Origin: Ligula intestinalis
Taxonomy: Eukaryota > Platyhelminthes > Cestoda > Diphyllobothriidea > Diphyllobothriidae
Assembly (NCBI GenBank): GCA_036362985.1
Contig: JAYGXS010000009.1
Span: forward strand, 16,384,739-16,448,738
DNA length: 64,000 bases
Direction of reading: 5' to 3'
Positions within the stretch are counted from its first letter, which is position 1. Each line of letters opens with the position of its first letter. Shown here one piece after another: positions 1 through 11,639 of the stretch. A program made the translations under genes and the position numbers. Below the pieces are notes generated by a model. That model was given only the letters and a program-made list of their open reading frames with translations, was not told the DNA's origin and ran no database searches.

Positions 1-1285
1 ATGATAAACTCCCGATTTCCGAGTGGATGACCACCGACGCGCGAAGAGAGGACTGTGCGTGCAGGCCCGAGGGGATTCGCGATATCATGATTCGTTTGCG
101 ATAGCAGGAAGGAGATAAAAAGTAATGTCAGCGTTTAGTTGGCATGGCGTTTCAAGCACAAACAGGCTAGGCTCTCAGTCACCATATCTGCCAAAACTGA
201 CACACACACGCACACCAAACATCTATTATGCAAGCTTGCACCTTTTACTTGCCCTTTTATTGCTTCGATTTTCATGAGCCTGGCAAGGAGAGCTCAAAAG
301 TACCGTCCTCCGTAAGATCCTGTTTGTTGATCTCATCATCTCATCGATCTATGTGTAGATTGTGGTGATTCGCTCCGCGCAGACGATCATCGCGCGAAAG
401 CTCACCGCTGCCGATGACTGCACATGTACCGGTTGCCTACCCCAGCCCCAAGGTCGACTCACTACCGCGAGACTGGAAATTAGCCCTCTGAGAACTCGAA
501 ACCCCCAGAGTGCACCATTTCCTAAATGACCGCAAGGGCAAAGCCCTGCGCTGGGTTTACGGCAATACCCTACGCTCTGGTCACTTCAGACGTCATCCGC
601 TAGCTTGCGGTTGTGTGGTCGTCTGGCAGTCAACTTCCTTCTGTTTATTCTGCATTCCCTCTGCTTCTCTCCTAAGGAACCGGGCCTGAGGATCGCCGTT
701 GCTAGGGTTAAACTTACTTTACCCTACTGCCATAAGATCACGATAATTAGTGCGCCTTAGTAGCAAAAAGCCGATGTGTGGTTCGTCATTACATAAACGA
801 ATGTAGGGACACTGATGACAATGTTAGAAAAGACCCTAAGATGAAGCAGCTCAGTCGGAATTCGCGATGTTCTGCCAGTTAAAACAACTAGACACACAAT
901 TTGGGCTATCGAAATCCTGCGCCAGCATCTAAGAACCAGAACAGGTCCAGCGTATCTTGATTTCAGCACACAACAGAACGTCACCAGTTGTCCTAGTACT
1001 ACGGTCTTTCTTTACCCGATGTCAGTTTTACGAGGGAGGGTTCTGGGTTCAAAAAGTTGGACAACTGCTGCCCTGTCAGAACCAATTGGATCTGCACTCA
1101 GGTAGGGCTGGGTAGATAACTATGTGATTAATGATATTTAAGTTGCAACTTCTCTATCTATTTATGAGTGGGCCTATACCTGATAGCTTATACACTAATT
1201 TATATGGCAATAAGTAGTCAAGAATATTCTTGGGTTCTGAATGTTTCGTGATTTTTTCACTATATGGGACTGAAGTAGTCTTTCA
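1..1285. other. Unassigned non-coding stretch
   Basis: No reading frame here resembles a known protein and no tRNA, ribozyme core or clear terminal repeat was seen. A short CA run sits near 201-215. It probably consists of intergenic sequence and old repeat debris. Confidence 0.5.
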
Positions 1286-1289
1286 GCCG

Positions 1290-1505
1290 ACGCCCAACGT
1301 TGCTTTGTCCGGCGTTCTTGTTCAAGGCCAGCTGCCTCAAGGTCATCTAGTCAGCGATTTCAGACGCGCTGACCTGGAGAAATTTGACCAACTTCCACTC
1401 AGACACACCTACACGTGCGTTCAAGCGTTCGCGGTTGCCCAAGCGCCACTTGAAAATGTCCTTTTTCCCACCATCGGCCGACAGAGCCTAAGCTACGATA
1501 CATGA
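1290..1505 (+). repeat. Dispersed repeat, copy 1
   Basis: About 200 bases match the reverse complement of roughly 28310-28540, over segments such as ttgctttg(t/g)ccggcgt, the cagcgatttcagacgc-like block and the final ccgacagagcct(a/c). The open frame through it (91 codons) has no recognisable domain and its equivalent in the second copy is different, so I read this as a repeat and not a gene. Part of 44590-44680 may be a third, poorer copy. Confidence 0.6.
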
Positions 1506-1611
1506 CACCCCTCGGTTAATGTCATACGCACCAATTAGAGAAAACTTAAACCTGCTCCGCAATCTTACTAAAGCAGCCGCCTCCACTGTCTCAGCCTCTA
1601 GCAAGTCTGAT

Positions 1612-1860
1612 GAAATGGATCCGACAAAGAAAAGTGAGACCGGAAGGACAATTTCTGGCTTATTAGCCATCATCAACCAGCCATACTCAATCTCAAGGAC
1701 TGTAACCTCCGAGATTTGAACCTGGAACCTTTGGTCATTGAGTTCAATACCCACGTTGTGAACTCCTGGGCAAAGCGGAACCTAGTTGTTCGTCTACTAG
1801 ATCGGCGAAACATATGCATTCATCACATTCCCGATCTCAACCAACAAAGCAAGGAGTCCG
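1612..1860 (-). mobile_element. tRNA-headed SINE-like element with hammerhead, minus copy
   Basis: Read on the minus strand, a tRNA-like B box (ggttcaaatct near 1710-1725) is followed by a 45-nt hammerhead module at 1638-1682. Part of the flank (about 1745-1850) is repeated beside the plus copy at 2060-2150, where both contain a gctcctgggcagagcgga-like block and a tcggcgaaaca-like block. The two copies are therefore probably arms of one inverted arrangement. Confidence 0.6.
1638..1682 (-). ncRNA. Hammerhead ribozyme motif (45-nt family)
   Basis: On the minus strand stem I is GGCTGG paired with CCGGTC, the core reads TTGATGA (first C changed to T), stem II is GGCT-AATA-AGCC, and GAAA follows. 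The C-to-T change in the catalytic core probably reduces or abolishes cleavage. Core spacing is identical to the plus copy at 1945-1989. Confidence 0.7.
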
Positions 1861-1884
1861 TGGACTAAAAGGCAGTTTCTCGAG

Positions 1885-2155
1885 GACAATGACCGAAGGT
1901 CCCGGGTCCAATTCTTGGGGGTGCTAACCCTCGAGATTGGGTATGATTGGCTGATGACGGCTCATAAGCCAGAAATGGCCATTCCGGTCTCCTTTTTCTT
2001 TGTCGGATCCATTTCATCCTACCATCCTAGTCACTATGTGACGGTCTGGCGGGTTAACGTTGTGCGCTCCTGGGCAGAGCGGAGCTTAATTTTTCCTCTA
2101 CTTGGTCGGCGAAACACATATATTCATCTCTCAGGTCCGCTTGATCGCAGTCAAC
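1885..2155 (+). mobile_element. tRNA-headed SINE-like element with hammerhead, plus copy
   Basis: A B-box-like block (ggtcccgggtccaattc) at about 1897-1913 precedes an intact-looking hammerhead at 1945-1989 and a shared tail beginning tctcctttttctttgtcgg. The tail is also found, inverted, at about 1615-1637 and near 53300-53330. The A box is not clear in this copy, so the 5' end is approximate. Confidence 0.6.
1945..1989 (+). ncRNA. Hammerhead ribozyme (45-nt family), intact core
   Basis: GATTGG (1945-1950) can pair with CCGGTC (1984-1989) as stem I, with two G-U pairs. CTGATGA follows directly at 1951-1957. GGCT-CATA-AGCC forms stem II, GAAA sits at 1972-1975, and TGG/CCA gives a very short stem III. 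The predicted cut is after ATT at 1983. A C-A mismatch closes stem II here, whereas the copy at 53331-53375 has C-G. All invariant core bases of the hammerhead family are present. Confidence 0.8.
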
Positions 2156-2160
2156 ACTAG

Positions 2161-3618
2161 TCGTGGCTTCGCCAATGGCCACTGCCATCTGGGACAGCAA
2201 CTGGGAGTTCTGTACACCATAAATTACTCCTTCAGGTGACTTTTGTCTTTCACCTTCTAACCTGAGTTTTGGCCTGATAATTGTGGTGATTCAAATACAA
2301 CTACAACTTAGCTCGATACAGTCTTACCGGTCAGTCTGACTGGGTAGCCTAGAATGCTGGACTACTTAATACCCAAGCAAAGGAGTTTTGGCGTCCATAC
2401 CACAGGAGTTAAAGCATATAAACGTTTTTATGACAAGTTTCAGAGAACTGACCTAAATGACTGTAAATAGTGCTGGGACGCAAGAGAGTGCAAGTCATAC
2501 AAACGTGGTAAGGGAAACCGTTTCACAAATTCTAGCCATACGCATGGAGGGTGTGAAACCAGGCGGTCATTTCATCCCTCATTTTTCTCTATGATTACAA
2601 GAAATTCTTTCGAGAAAAGTTACAGCAGCAACTCACCGGCAATTCCACTGGTTCTAAATTGGCATTGATCTCCCATGAATCCGTCTGGGCAACTAAAAGA
2701 GAGGTCCGATATAACGGGATTTTACTAAGGGAGATGACTGTTTTTGAAGATTAACACAGAAATAATCATGTAGCCTCCTTGGCATGCTCTTCGTCATCAT
2801 TATATTTTATTGATTTTATATCATCACAATATACCTACGTCAGACCTGTAAAACAACGGTTTTAACGCCCCAAATTAATAATGACATTTGGGTTTTCGGA
2901 ATCGCTACTTTAGTCTCTTCAAACTTAAAGTTCCAGGGATTAATTAAACGGATTTTCATCTATTCGTAATAACTCTAGGTTTCTATAGAACAGCCAATTT
3001 CAAAAAGTTTGATGCGGGCAAAATAGATGAACTCGGTGTGCTTAGAATAAAACTGACTATGGCACATTGAGGAAGAAACTTAAAAACATTTTGCACCGCT
3101 TTACTAAGCGTCGTAATATCGTTAAGCTGAAGCCTCACCTGCAAGTCTTTTCAAGCGGATTTTTCTTGTTTGCGAAGCAAAAACCACCGTTCATGCAGAA
3201 GTTTTCATCTTCTGGACAGGGAAAAAGCTCCCTCGCGTCTAAAGGCAAGACAAAAAGTGTTCAACAATGTATTACTTGCTTCACATTCAAACTTATTTAC
3301 TGATAAAAAAACAACCTGCCCAATAATGCCTAATTATGAGGTGGTAAATTGCAGCCTTATAATTGTTATCGAGCTGGTTGCTAGTAAACTGAAATAGGCA
3401 TATCTAAGATCTAGAGGTTATAAAAAGTATAAATGCCAACAACAAATATAGAAGCAAGTAATTTGGCAAGTAGGGACCCTGTATTCCTATCTTTCATTTT
3501 ACATATTTGCAGAAAGAAATAACTCTTACCCATAATGTTTTCTTTTTCTCCAGGAGAGATCCCAGTTGCTGATACTAGGGAAAACGAAAAAGGCCAGTAG
3601 AGACCTGTTGGTATATAT
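2161..3618. other. AT-rich unassigned stretch
   Basis: No coding, RNA or transposon signature is recognised. Two small overlapping open frames around 3067-3400 are AT-rich, low in complexity and resemble no family. Confidence 0.5.
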
Positions 3619-3746
3619 ATATATATTCACTCAGGAATGTGCGAACACCGATCGAATAGGCTTCCGAACTAAACAAAGTTCATGTGGTGGTCAGAGGTCC
3701 CCGACGGGTGACCGCCTGCCAGGCCGATTCCGGCCAAGTCATAATA
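3619..3746 (+). repeat. 128-bp direct repeat, left copy
   Basis: This block is repeated at 3987-4114 with essentially one substitution (cccgacggg against cccaacggg). The pair flanks about 240 bases holding a minus-strand hammerhead module. Near identity indicates a recent duplication relative to the decayed surroundings. Confidence 0.9.
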
Positions 3747-3776
3747 GCAGTAAAGGGGGTATGACAGTGTCTGGGG

Positions 3777-3833
3777 GTAACCTGATACAAAACTGTTTCG
3801 GGCTTATTAGCCTTCATCAGCCAAGCATAACCA
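3777..3833 (-). ncRNA. Hammerhead motif (TATC subfamily), minus strand
   Basis: On the minus strand the core CTGATGA (3814-3820) is followed by AGGCT-AATA-AGCCC, GAAA and a TATC-containing stretch. Stem I is CTTG against CAGG with one unpaired base next to the core. The TATC end resembles the 54-kb copies more than the main family. A B-box-like ggttcgatgaa lies upstream on the same strand at about 3930-3945. Confidence 0.55.
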
Positions 3834-3986
3834 TGAACACCAGCTGGTCGGACAACACAAACAAACGCACTCACAGACGGCGCAGTTGGTCCACCACTGG
3901 TGTCTATCAGATGGGTCATAAGCACTTCATCGAACCGCAGTTCATCAGCGCCTCGCCACCTGCCATTTGCTGTCACTGCTGATCGG

Positions 3987-4114
3987 GTATATATTCACTC
4001 AGGAATGTGCGAACACCGATCGAATAGGCTTCCGAACTAAACAAAGTTCATGTGGTGGTCAGAGGTCCCCAACGGGTGACCGCCTGCCAGGCCGATTCCG
4101 GCCAAGTCATAATA
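3987..4114 (+). repeat. 128-bp direct repeat, right copy
   Basis: Second copy of 3619-3746. Both begin tatatattcactcagg and end gccaagtcataata. It marks the right boundary of the duplicated or inserted segment. Confidence 0.9.
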
Positions 4115-5345
4115 ATATATTACGGTGAAATAACGTTCACCACTGAGGCAGCGGGACTTACGCGTTCAATTGTGCTCAATCTAGAGACCTCGCAGACAGC
4201 CGCGTAGCTACTGGTAATACGCATACATATATATTGATGGGGGCGACGAAAAAGATACATATATCGGGGAAATAATTGTGGAAAGTATGTAGTGCATGAC
4301 TTGGAGGTAAGTGACCTGCCATTTCTACGAACATAAATGCTTACACGTATAATGAATCTTATTCAGTATAGTCACTCTGATTGACTTTGGAGTGTTTTTT
4401 TGCCCCTGGAAACATAAACATTACTCCAACGCTCATAAAGCGGTCGTAAGACGTCTTTGTCAATCGTACTGACATGGGCGCATCACAGTCTAAAAAATGA
4501 ACTGGTCCAACTGCGAGTCTCTCAGAATAGCGTCAGTTTTTGCCCCACAGGTTATGCCCCTGTGGTGTAATTTGTGCAGGTATTACTTAACTGGTCATGT
4601 CTAATTCACGTTTTGGCGACGTCGGTTACGATCCATAAGGAGACTCAAACGAATCAAAAGCAAAAACCTGGATGGAAACTTTGGTTTCAAATCCCCGGTA
4701 GAGCTGCTCCTTTATTCGGCGGTATAAAATGGCAAAAACTAACCCACTATTTCTGCCTCCTACTTGACTTGCAGCTGTTACCATCGACATCCTGATGTCA
4801 TGCAGAAATAATGGTCTAAGTAGACTTAGTTGCCGGTCACGCATAAAGGCTGGTGAAAGACCAGCTTCTAACACACTCGGTTAGATCAAACTTCAAAAGC
4901 TTTCTGTCAAAAACGGCTTTAACTTCCAGTTTTCATTAGATTATGGAAAAACTTAAATGTTCGCACACGTTTAGAAATGACTCCGGTTATTCTTCAAATA
5001 AAAGAACAGTTAAAAGCTTTAATGAATACAAACCTCTCAGCTGGAGAGTAGAAGAGGCGGTACCGAGGGTGTTACTTGCCCGGCATGAGTAATCACCATT
5101 ATCCAGAATTAAGAGTCCAGTAATCTCTAGAATAGCATGGCGGGTTGTCTTGTCAATGCTAAAGAAGAAAAGGACAATATAAAGTCTTCGAATATATACT
5201 TTACCCTAAAGGGCTGGTACTTTATTTAGAGTACTTTGTGCAAGTACACAGGGTTGGACTAGATGTGTAAGCATCTGTTTGTGATTGGTTGCTATTATTC
5301 AATGCGATTCTGGAGTTTGCGTATGATTGAGAATTAGTGACGAGG
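4115..5345. other. Unassigned stretch
   Basis: No gene or RNA is recognised. Short TATA runs occur near 4206-4260. Small frames around 4574-4874 lack any domain signature. Confidence 0.45.
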
Positions 5346-5349
5346 GAGG

Positions 5350-5398
5350 TTGAGGTGGCTTCTTCTGACTTGTTAGCTGTCATTAGCCAGTTGTACAC
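5350..5398 (-). ncRNA. Decayed hammerhead relic
   Basis: On the minus strand an ACTGG arm, CTAATGA, AGCT-AACA-AGT(C) and GAAG occupy the same relative positions as in the 45-nt hammerhead family. Two core positions are changed, so this is an inactive relic. Confidence 0.4.
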
Positions 5399-5399
5399 C

Positions 5400-7760
5400 T
5401 TTGGCAGCCCGTGACCAGCGCCGTTGCGCTGGTCCCTTCTTGACTTCGCCTGCCAAGCGCTGCCTACTCGTGCATGACAGTCTTTTGTTCATGACCCTGG
5501 TCGATCCACTGCGGCACCGCTCAGAATTTTCTCTTGTACACCTACACTCCGTCGGTTCGACGCCAATCAGTGTGCATAATATAACTGATTGGTTGCAGGC
5601 GACAGAGTTCTTCCCCGGGGTCCTCTGATTCAACGGGGACACCCAACAAAAAATACCCTGATGGGACTGCGGGTGACACTTGCTCTTGTTAAACCTTTTC
5701 ACGAAATGAACGCTGTCCAACCATATCAGGTTTTCCTGACTTCTGTTGTCGCCACCATTTGGCAATTCAATCATACGTTTAACTAGCATCGGATTCAAAT
5801 CCAGATTCTTTGGTCGCCATTCTATCCTTGAGTAACGGGTTCATTGTGCAGTCAGTTGATGATTGTTAGGCATTTGCCTGTGAGCGCATAAAGTAAGCTC
5901 AAAGGCGGGATGGTACGAGATATGTCGGTAACTTAATCGACAAACGACAAACGACCAACATACTGCACATTCATATGTTCTGAATGACATTAGTTGCATA
6001 AGACATAGACAAAAGCAATAAAAGAGGAAGTAGCGTAGACAATTCTTGCGAAAATCTGCCTATCCATTCGACGTTTCGAATGCTCATGATAGCCCCTCAC
6101 CAGGGGCATAGAAATGTGCGCGTGATATCCATCCAACTAACGGTCAAAGTTCTGTAGGTCCCTTTCCCAAGTGCTTTTGCAGGCCATCCCCGTTGGCATT
6201 TAGGTACTCCTCTTTCGGTCGTGAACTTAAATCTTTTAATTAACTGATTTTGGCCTTGAGGTCGAATAAAATTTGCTCGAATACTGGTCAAGGAAGTCTC
6301 TTGCCAGTGTATTCATCGTTTAGGTTTTTGCATTTTCATTCTTAGGTATGTTCTATAAAAAGCACCAAATACACACCAACATCTACATACTGGCTTATAC
6401 GGAAAAAGTAGTACATGTTGCCTTGCCTGCGCTGAGAACGGCTCTCAACTAGCTCTTTTGTTTGTACAGCGCTTGATAACTCGGTTGCTTGAGACGCCGA
6501 TCGTCTTTGCTTATTTACGGGGTTCTGTCCGTTCTCGAACATTCCTGCCAATGATGTGCGATGAGCCTTCTGAAACATTCTGGTCTATGGCGTGCAACAT
6601 GCTGATTGGTTGTTTTCAACGCTATAATGCTCTCACAAAATTTCTGGAATCTTTGGACTGCACGCGTGAGCAGAAGGCGCCACGCTTGCTTTAAGCCAAC
6701 GCACGCTTTGATTGGTTATCTGGTAGCCTACGCCTGTTAACAAGTTGGGTTGACCTATTGCGGCGCCTGTTGGCACGTGCTCTTTTAGTCTCAGACCCCG
6801 GGCCAATTTTGCTTCCCGCCCCCGTAACATGCGGTATTTTAACGAGTCTTAGACGGTTTAATTATTTCACGGCACATTTGGTTAGCTACTTTGACTTTAT
6901 GATAGTTTGACCATCGATTTGGATGAAGTCCTTCATGTGTTCAGGAGCAGGGACGGCGACTGGAGACAGAGACGAGATTTAAGTGAATTAGACGCGCAGC
7001 TGTCTACTTAACTCTAAAACTTCTCCCTGCTTGAGCCGGTGGCAAAAAAAGACAAGATACCCGAGCAGGAATCTGGCGTAGGTTGCGTTCACCAGTAATT
7101 TTATGCTAACTATCATTATGCGCACAGACAACATTAAATAGTGCCTTCAGTTTTTCCAAACAGTAACTTAACGTCAAATCGATTTAGCGCAAGATATTTG
7201 GCAAAGCACATGTTTTACTCACGTAACAATTTGGACGCGCACATTTGCATCATCCGTTACCGTGGATATTGGGTAAGCACCCTTGAACCAAGCAACTTCC
7301 GGCAAAGGATTTCCCTGGACAACACAGGTGGCGTTGAAGTTATCACCAAACTTCATTACTTTCCGTTGAAACTGTGTTACTTTAGGTGGATCTAAAAGTT
7401 AAGAAGAAATTAACGTAAAACTATAGTCGCGCAACAATACATATGCACATTTCTGAAGTTCTGATGGAGTAAGAGTTTCAGATAGGCACACACATGAGTT
7501 CGAAGATGTCCAACGCGTGCTCCAGCAAGGTAAAGGAAAAGGCGCGTGGATTAGATTTAAGTTCTAATAGACTTTTGATGTATCTACCGCACTCTCGCTC
7601 TCCCGTCAACCACTTGTGCCCGCTGTCGAGTCAGAGTCAAGAAGATTGGAATCGGGATCAGGTGGCCAGCGCGGCCGGAGCCGCCCACTAAGCCTGCCGT
7701 CACACCTGGCTCGGCTTTAAGTTGCGTGGGACTGGTGTATAGACCACATTTAGAGGGAAC
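5400..7760. other. Unassigned stretch with possible retroelement-end motif
   Basis: Frames around 5373-5798, 6097-6291 and 6342-6830 resemble no protein family. At 6066-6110 the minus strand reads ATTCGAAACGTC after a small GC stem, like the retroelement-end motif at 42519 and 55690. That may be a truncated PLE end. Nothing else is supportable. Confidence 0.4.
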
Positions 7761-7769
7761 TATTGCAAC

Positions 7770-8460
7770 CCGCTGGAGTAGGCATAGCCAATCGACCTCA
7801 TGCGACAATAGGCCGCCGAGTGATGCAACCTAAAGACAGACTGCCCCCTACTGAAACCTCCGCAGTTGTCTTTAAAATATTTTGCAACGATGGGGACTGT
7901 AATTACGCTGGAGAAACAGGGCGCAAATTGCAAACCCGCCTACAAGAACACAAAGCGGTGACCCGGAGACTAGACCCTAACTCACAGCTTGCAACACATA
8001 TCGCAGAGACGGCCACGACTTCGATATTCAAGGAACGACCATTATAGGCCGATGAGCCTCAAAAGCTGAAAGATTGACGCTTGAATCATGTTACATGGCC
8101 TACAAAGTCAACACCATCACGTAAGTCAAGGACAGGACACGGTCGAACCGAAGTCAGGGCTTGCAGACGAAGACGGAACTGTGAAGAAACCACCGGAAGG
8201 TGGAGCACAATTACCAGCATCCTCTACCGTGGGAACGATACAGAACACCAACTTCCGTCAGGCTGAGCCAAAATCCACACGCATGGCCAAACAGCGATCA
8301 GCGAAAAACCGATCAGCCCAAGGGCAACACGCACAGCCGCAACTTTTAACTTGCTAATTAATAAAGTCAGTATTTGCTTCGACAAAGGACAGTCACCCCA
8401 GCTGTCCGAAACATCGGTTAATCTACAGATTTATTCCGGTGAGCAGAAGATGAACTCTGA
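7770..8460 (+). pseudogene. Decayed Penelope-like element, GIY-YIG end
   Basis: The frame at about 7820-8020 encodes a GIY-YIG-like nuclease segment: a VFKIFC strand, CNYAGETGRKLQTRLQEH, then an ATHIAET block with a conserved histidine. The reading frame shifts near 8020, where the expected GHDFDI continues in another frame, and stops follow. At about 8385-8415 a GGACAG...CTGTCC hairpin followed by GAAACATC looks like a decayed hammerhead. The tail tattccggtgagcagaagatgaa at about 8430 recurs at 42900, marking a shared 3' end. This lineage differs from the intact PLE at 61-63 kb. Confidence 0.75.
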
Positions 8461-10140
8461 CTCTTAGTTCACCTGTCAGCCATTCCACGCAACATATCAC
8501 ACACTGGGTTGATTGCGCAGTCCGAGTTTTCCATCAGTTTGCAGTCTTTTGCGCTATGACTTGGCGACCGTAATAGCTTCAAGTATACGTGAAAGTGTTT
8601 ACAGCAAGTAAAGAAATGCGCTGAACGATCGACACCATCGGAGGCAGTCAGTTATCTCAGGCTGGACGCTTTCAGTAACTGACAGGGCCGGAAAACCAAT
8701 CTACGCAGGCCACAGCACGATCTGGTGCCCTGAGACATTCAAACACCAGGATTTAAAAAAATGAGGCGATAAGAAGGAGCCACCACCGTCTGAATCCCGG
8801 TCCACTCATCAGCCACGAGGACTACAACATGCACCGGTCTGATGGTGTGTCTGGTAAATGCATCAGCTGACAGCCTTCTCGGTCACATCAAGCCATGACA
8901 GTCTCAGGCTCGCCTAACGCATAGGAGCTGAAAAGCAGTCGAAGAGACTTCGCTCCTGGACCTACCTATTTACTCAGAAGTATGTCATATAGCAAACGTG
9001 ACAACTAAACCGACTTCTGTCGACGCGTACACTTAACACTTTGACTGCGACACTCAAAATACCCTGTATGCCCCTGGGGCGGCGTTTTCAAACCTGCATT
9101 ACTTTAGGCCTAGACGTGTACCATATACGTCGCAGTTTGGGACATCATTGCACGTGCCACATATGGCGCACGTCGCAGTCAAAGTGTTAACGCGCTGGTT
9201 TATTTTTGTGCCTAGTCATCAAGGTGTCAGCGCCTCCAGCCTATCTCACAATTGAGTGCAACGCTGGCCGAACTCGGCACTAGAGCTTGTACTTAATCTG
9301 CCGGGTAGAGTTGGTGCCTTGAATTGGTACCCCCTTCCCCTTTTTGTGAGTCCCCGACAGTTCGCCTGTCGATTTTGACGATGGGCAGCAAACGCTGAAG
9401 CAAGCCGAAGCAGACACTGAGAAAAGCTGGTCAAACTGCACGAAGGCTACCGCAGGCTGAAGCAAAGCAGCGAACTACCGCGAACGAAAACTGGAGTTAA
9501 AGCAGGCTTGCGGAGAATCTGCCCACTCGCTCGCCACTTCCACCTTCGTCTCCGGTATAAATACAAAGTCATCAGATCGGGAAACACTCAAACCCAAAAC
9601 CCAGTGGTTTTCCCCTACTTCTCTTGTCATCAAGATCTGGTTGCTGAATGCTGCCTAAGGAAAGGGGTTCGCGCAAGGATGAGTTGTTAGGCTGTCTAAA
9701 AAGGACGCTGGAACGGGAAATGCCAAGGAAACTTGCGGCTTTGTGCCGAATTCCGCTTGTTGCCTAGTCATTAATAATGGGCTAGTCAGCCGTTCCGTAG
9801 GCCTGCACATGAACCGTCTGAAAAAAGGTCAGTTTTTTTGAAAAAAAATGACTGTTAAGTTGAGTTTGAAAATTCACAGGGAGTGACCAGTTTAATTGTT
9901 AACCGAATAAGTGCATTTGTTTCTTTGCACACTTCGAAGGAGACGAAGTCTTCTATGAACAAATTCTGTTCGAGAAGACGTTTCGTTCACCAACTCTAAT
10001 ATAACGAGCGCAAATTCCGCTTACCTGACTTCTGCGTTTTCAATTCCGTAAATTCAACCACACTTATAGTTCGTATTTGTTCAATAATAACATTATTTAT
10101 GGATTAAAGAGGAGGAAGTTGGTGACTCAGACTTTCATAA
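8461..10140. other. Unassigned stretch
   Basis: No gene, tRNA or terminal repeat is recognised. Small frames at 9246-9690 have no family signature. Confidence 0.45.
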
Positions 10141-10149
10141 TCTTAAAAC

Positions 10150-11030
10150 GTCGACTGGAACCGGCTATACTAAGTACATGATGTATAAACAAACTGATAA
10201 AACGAAAACCAACCATGTTTACTGCCTTCATTCGAGGGAATTGAGTAATGTCCTGGCTGATGTTTAAACGCTGGGTTGAAAACGCATGCATGTAAAACCC
10301 CTAATCTTTAGTGCAAGCCTTTTTTTTATACGCGAATAGTGACAATAAGGGGTACTTAAGAAAAGGATATATACATGTACATCGGGTGATTAATGCTCTA
10401 AATTATTAAGCGCTTGACTTGAAAGTGGTTTGCTGGAAAATGAATTTTTAGGGTCAATGGACATTTGATTCGAAGACAATAGACAGCTGTAAGATAAACA
10501 CTTAATGTTCATTCTACAAACAAGTATTACTACAAGTATTAAACTAATGCCATATATATAAGGGAAGAAACTCGTTGTCCTTATATGGGTAAACAGATAA
10601 AAAAATGTCGACGCAGCAAAGTTGTTTGAATGCACCAAAACAGTACTCTATAGAAGACTCAATCAAGGAAATACATATATATGTTCGCTACCAAAAAGAA
10701 CACGATATATAAACAAACTAGCAAAAATGAGGCTACTATACAACAAAAATCAAACATTTGAATGCCTTCTTTCGAGAGAATTGAGTACTGTCCTGTTTAA
10801 TGCTTTAACACTGAGTCTGAAGCGCATATATCTAAACTCTCTGCATTATAATTCACAGTTATTTGTACTACACAGGCAGTGGAGAACAGGAAGGGCACTT
10901 GGTGCCGTCAGATGGGGGAGAAATCGTATTTAATCGGCATAGTTGTTTAGATCTATCAAAAACAGAGCTTTATAGGAAGATCGTTCAGGGACACACAAAA
11001 ATTTCTATACTACCGAAAAAAAATTCCACT
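10150..11030 (+). repeat. Diverged tandem duplication
   Basis: The segment at about 10170-10310 is repeated at 10700-10850; both contain tataaacaaact and a ttcgag(g/a)gaattgagta(a/c)tgtcctg block. The segment at 10622-10700 is repeated at 10944-11020. The order suggests a tandem array with a period of a few hundred bases, cut by deletions. The frames inside are not conserved between units, so I do not call genes here. Confidence 0.55.
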
Positions 11031-11087
11031 CAAAAAGGTTTTAAACAACATTAAAATATTAAAATGAACAGTTTTCAGTAAACTTAC

Positions 11088-11625
11088 AACAGTTGACACA
11101 TAGGAGGTCGAGGATGTGACGATTGTAATAGGTATCGAAGGGCAATAGTGGTCCCACTAGGTCAAATTCCATCAACTCAACATGAGTGCCCGGCCAATCG
11201 TTTCTCGGCTGGCCAACCTTTAACATCAGAGTGTAGGCCGCATTTGAGCGGAAATACTCCATACATCCAAATCGACTGTAGGTCGGTTCTCTGAGACGTC
11301 CGGACGGGCCAACTGGTTTTTTATTTTTTGTTGGCATCACAAAACCTCTGACGAGGGCCTCACTGGGAACCCGGAAGCCCTCGGGCGCCTTCAAGACCCC
11401 CACTACCAGAATGCGGACATCAAACTCCAAATTCAGTTGATCTCCTGTCACTGACTGTGATCGCTTAAACAATTCCTGCATGCGAGCCGTCAGGATAATG
11501 GGAGATGCGGTGAGAAAAGACTGAAGCATCTGGTCTCTGGGTGGGGGTTTGCAGAGCTCCGCAGCGAGGGAACGCCGGCATTGCAGTAGAAGGCAAGTTG
11601 TCAGAACAAGCGCCAAAGACGCCAT
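11088..11625 (-). CDS. First exon of a secreted NTR/agrin-NtA-like protein
   Basis: An ATG at 11625 opens a frame with an N-terminal hydrophobic signal peptide (residues 2-16, likely cleaved after Ala21-Ala22). The mature part has Cys25, then SPIILTARMQEL, a FDVRILVVGVLKAP strand, Cys121 in RFGCMEYF, a YTLMLKV strand, and Cys176/Cys179 near the end. This order of cysteines and beta strands resembles the OB-fold NTR domain, particularly the N-terminal agrin (NtA) type, but the match is by eye and weak. A good splice donor (GTT/GTAAGT on the minus strand) at 11087 ends the exon in phase 1; reading through meets a stop soon after. Later exons should lie below 11087 and were not identified. Role: probably extracellular matrix or signalling; function unproven. 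Confidence 0.6.
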
Positions 11626-11639
11626 ACGTACACTAGCAC

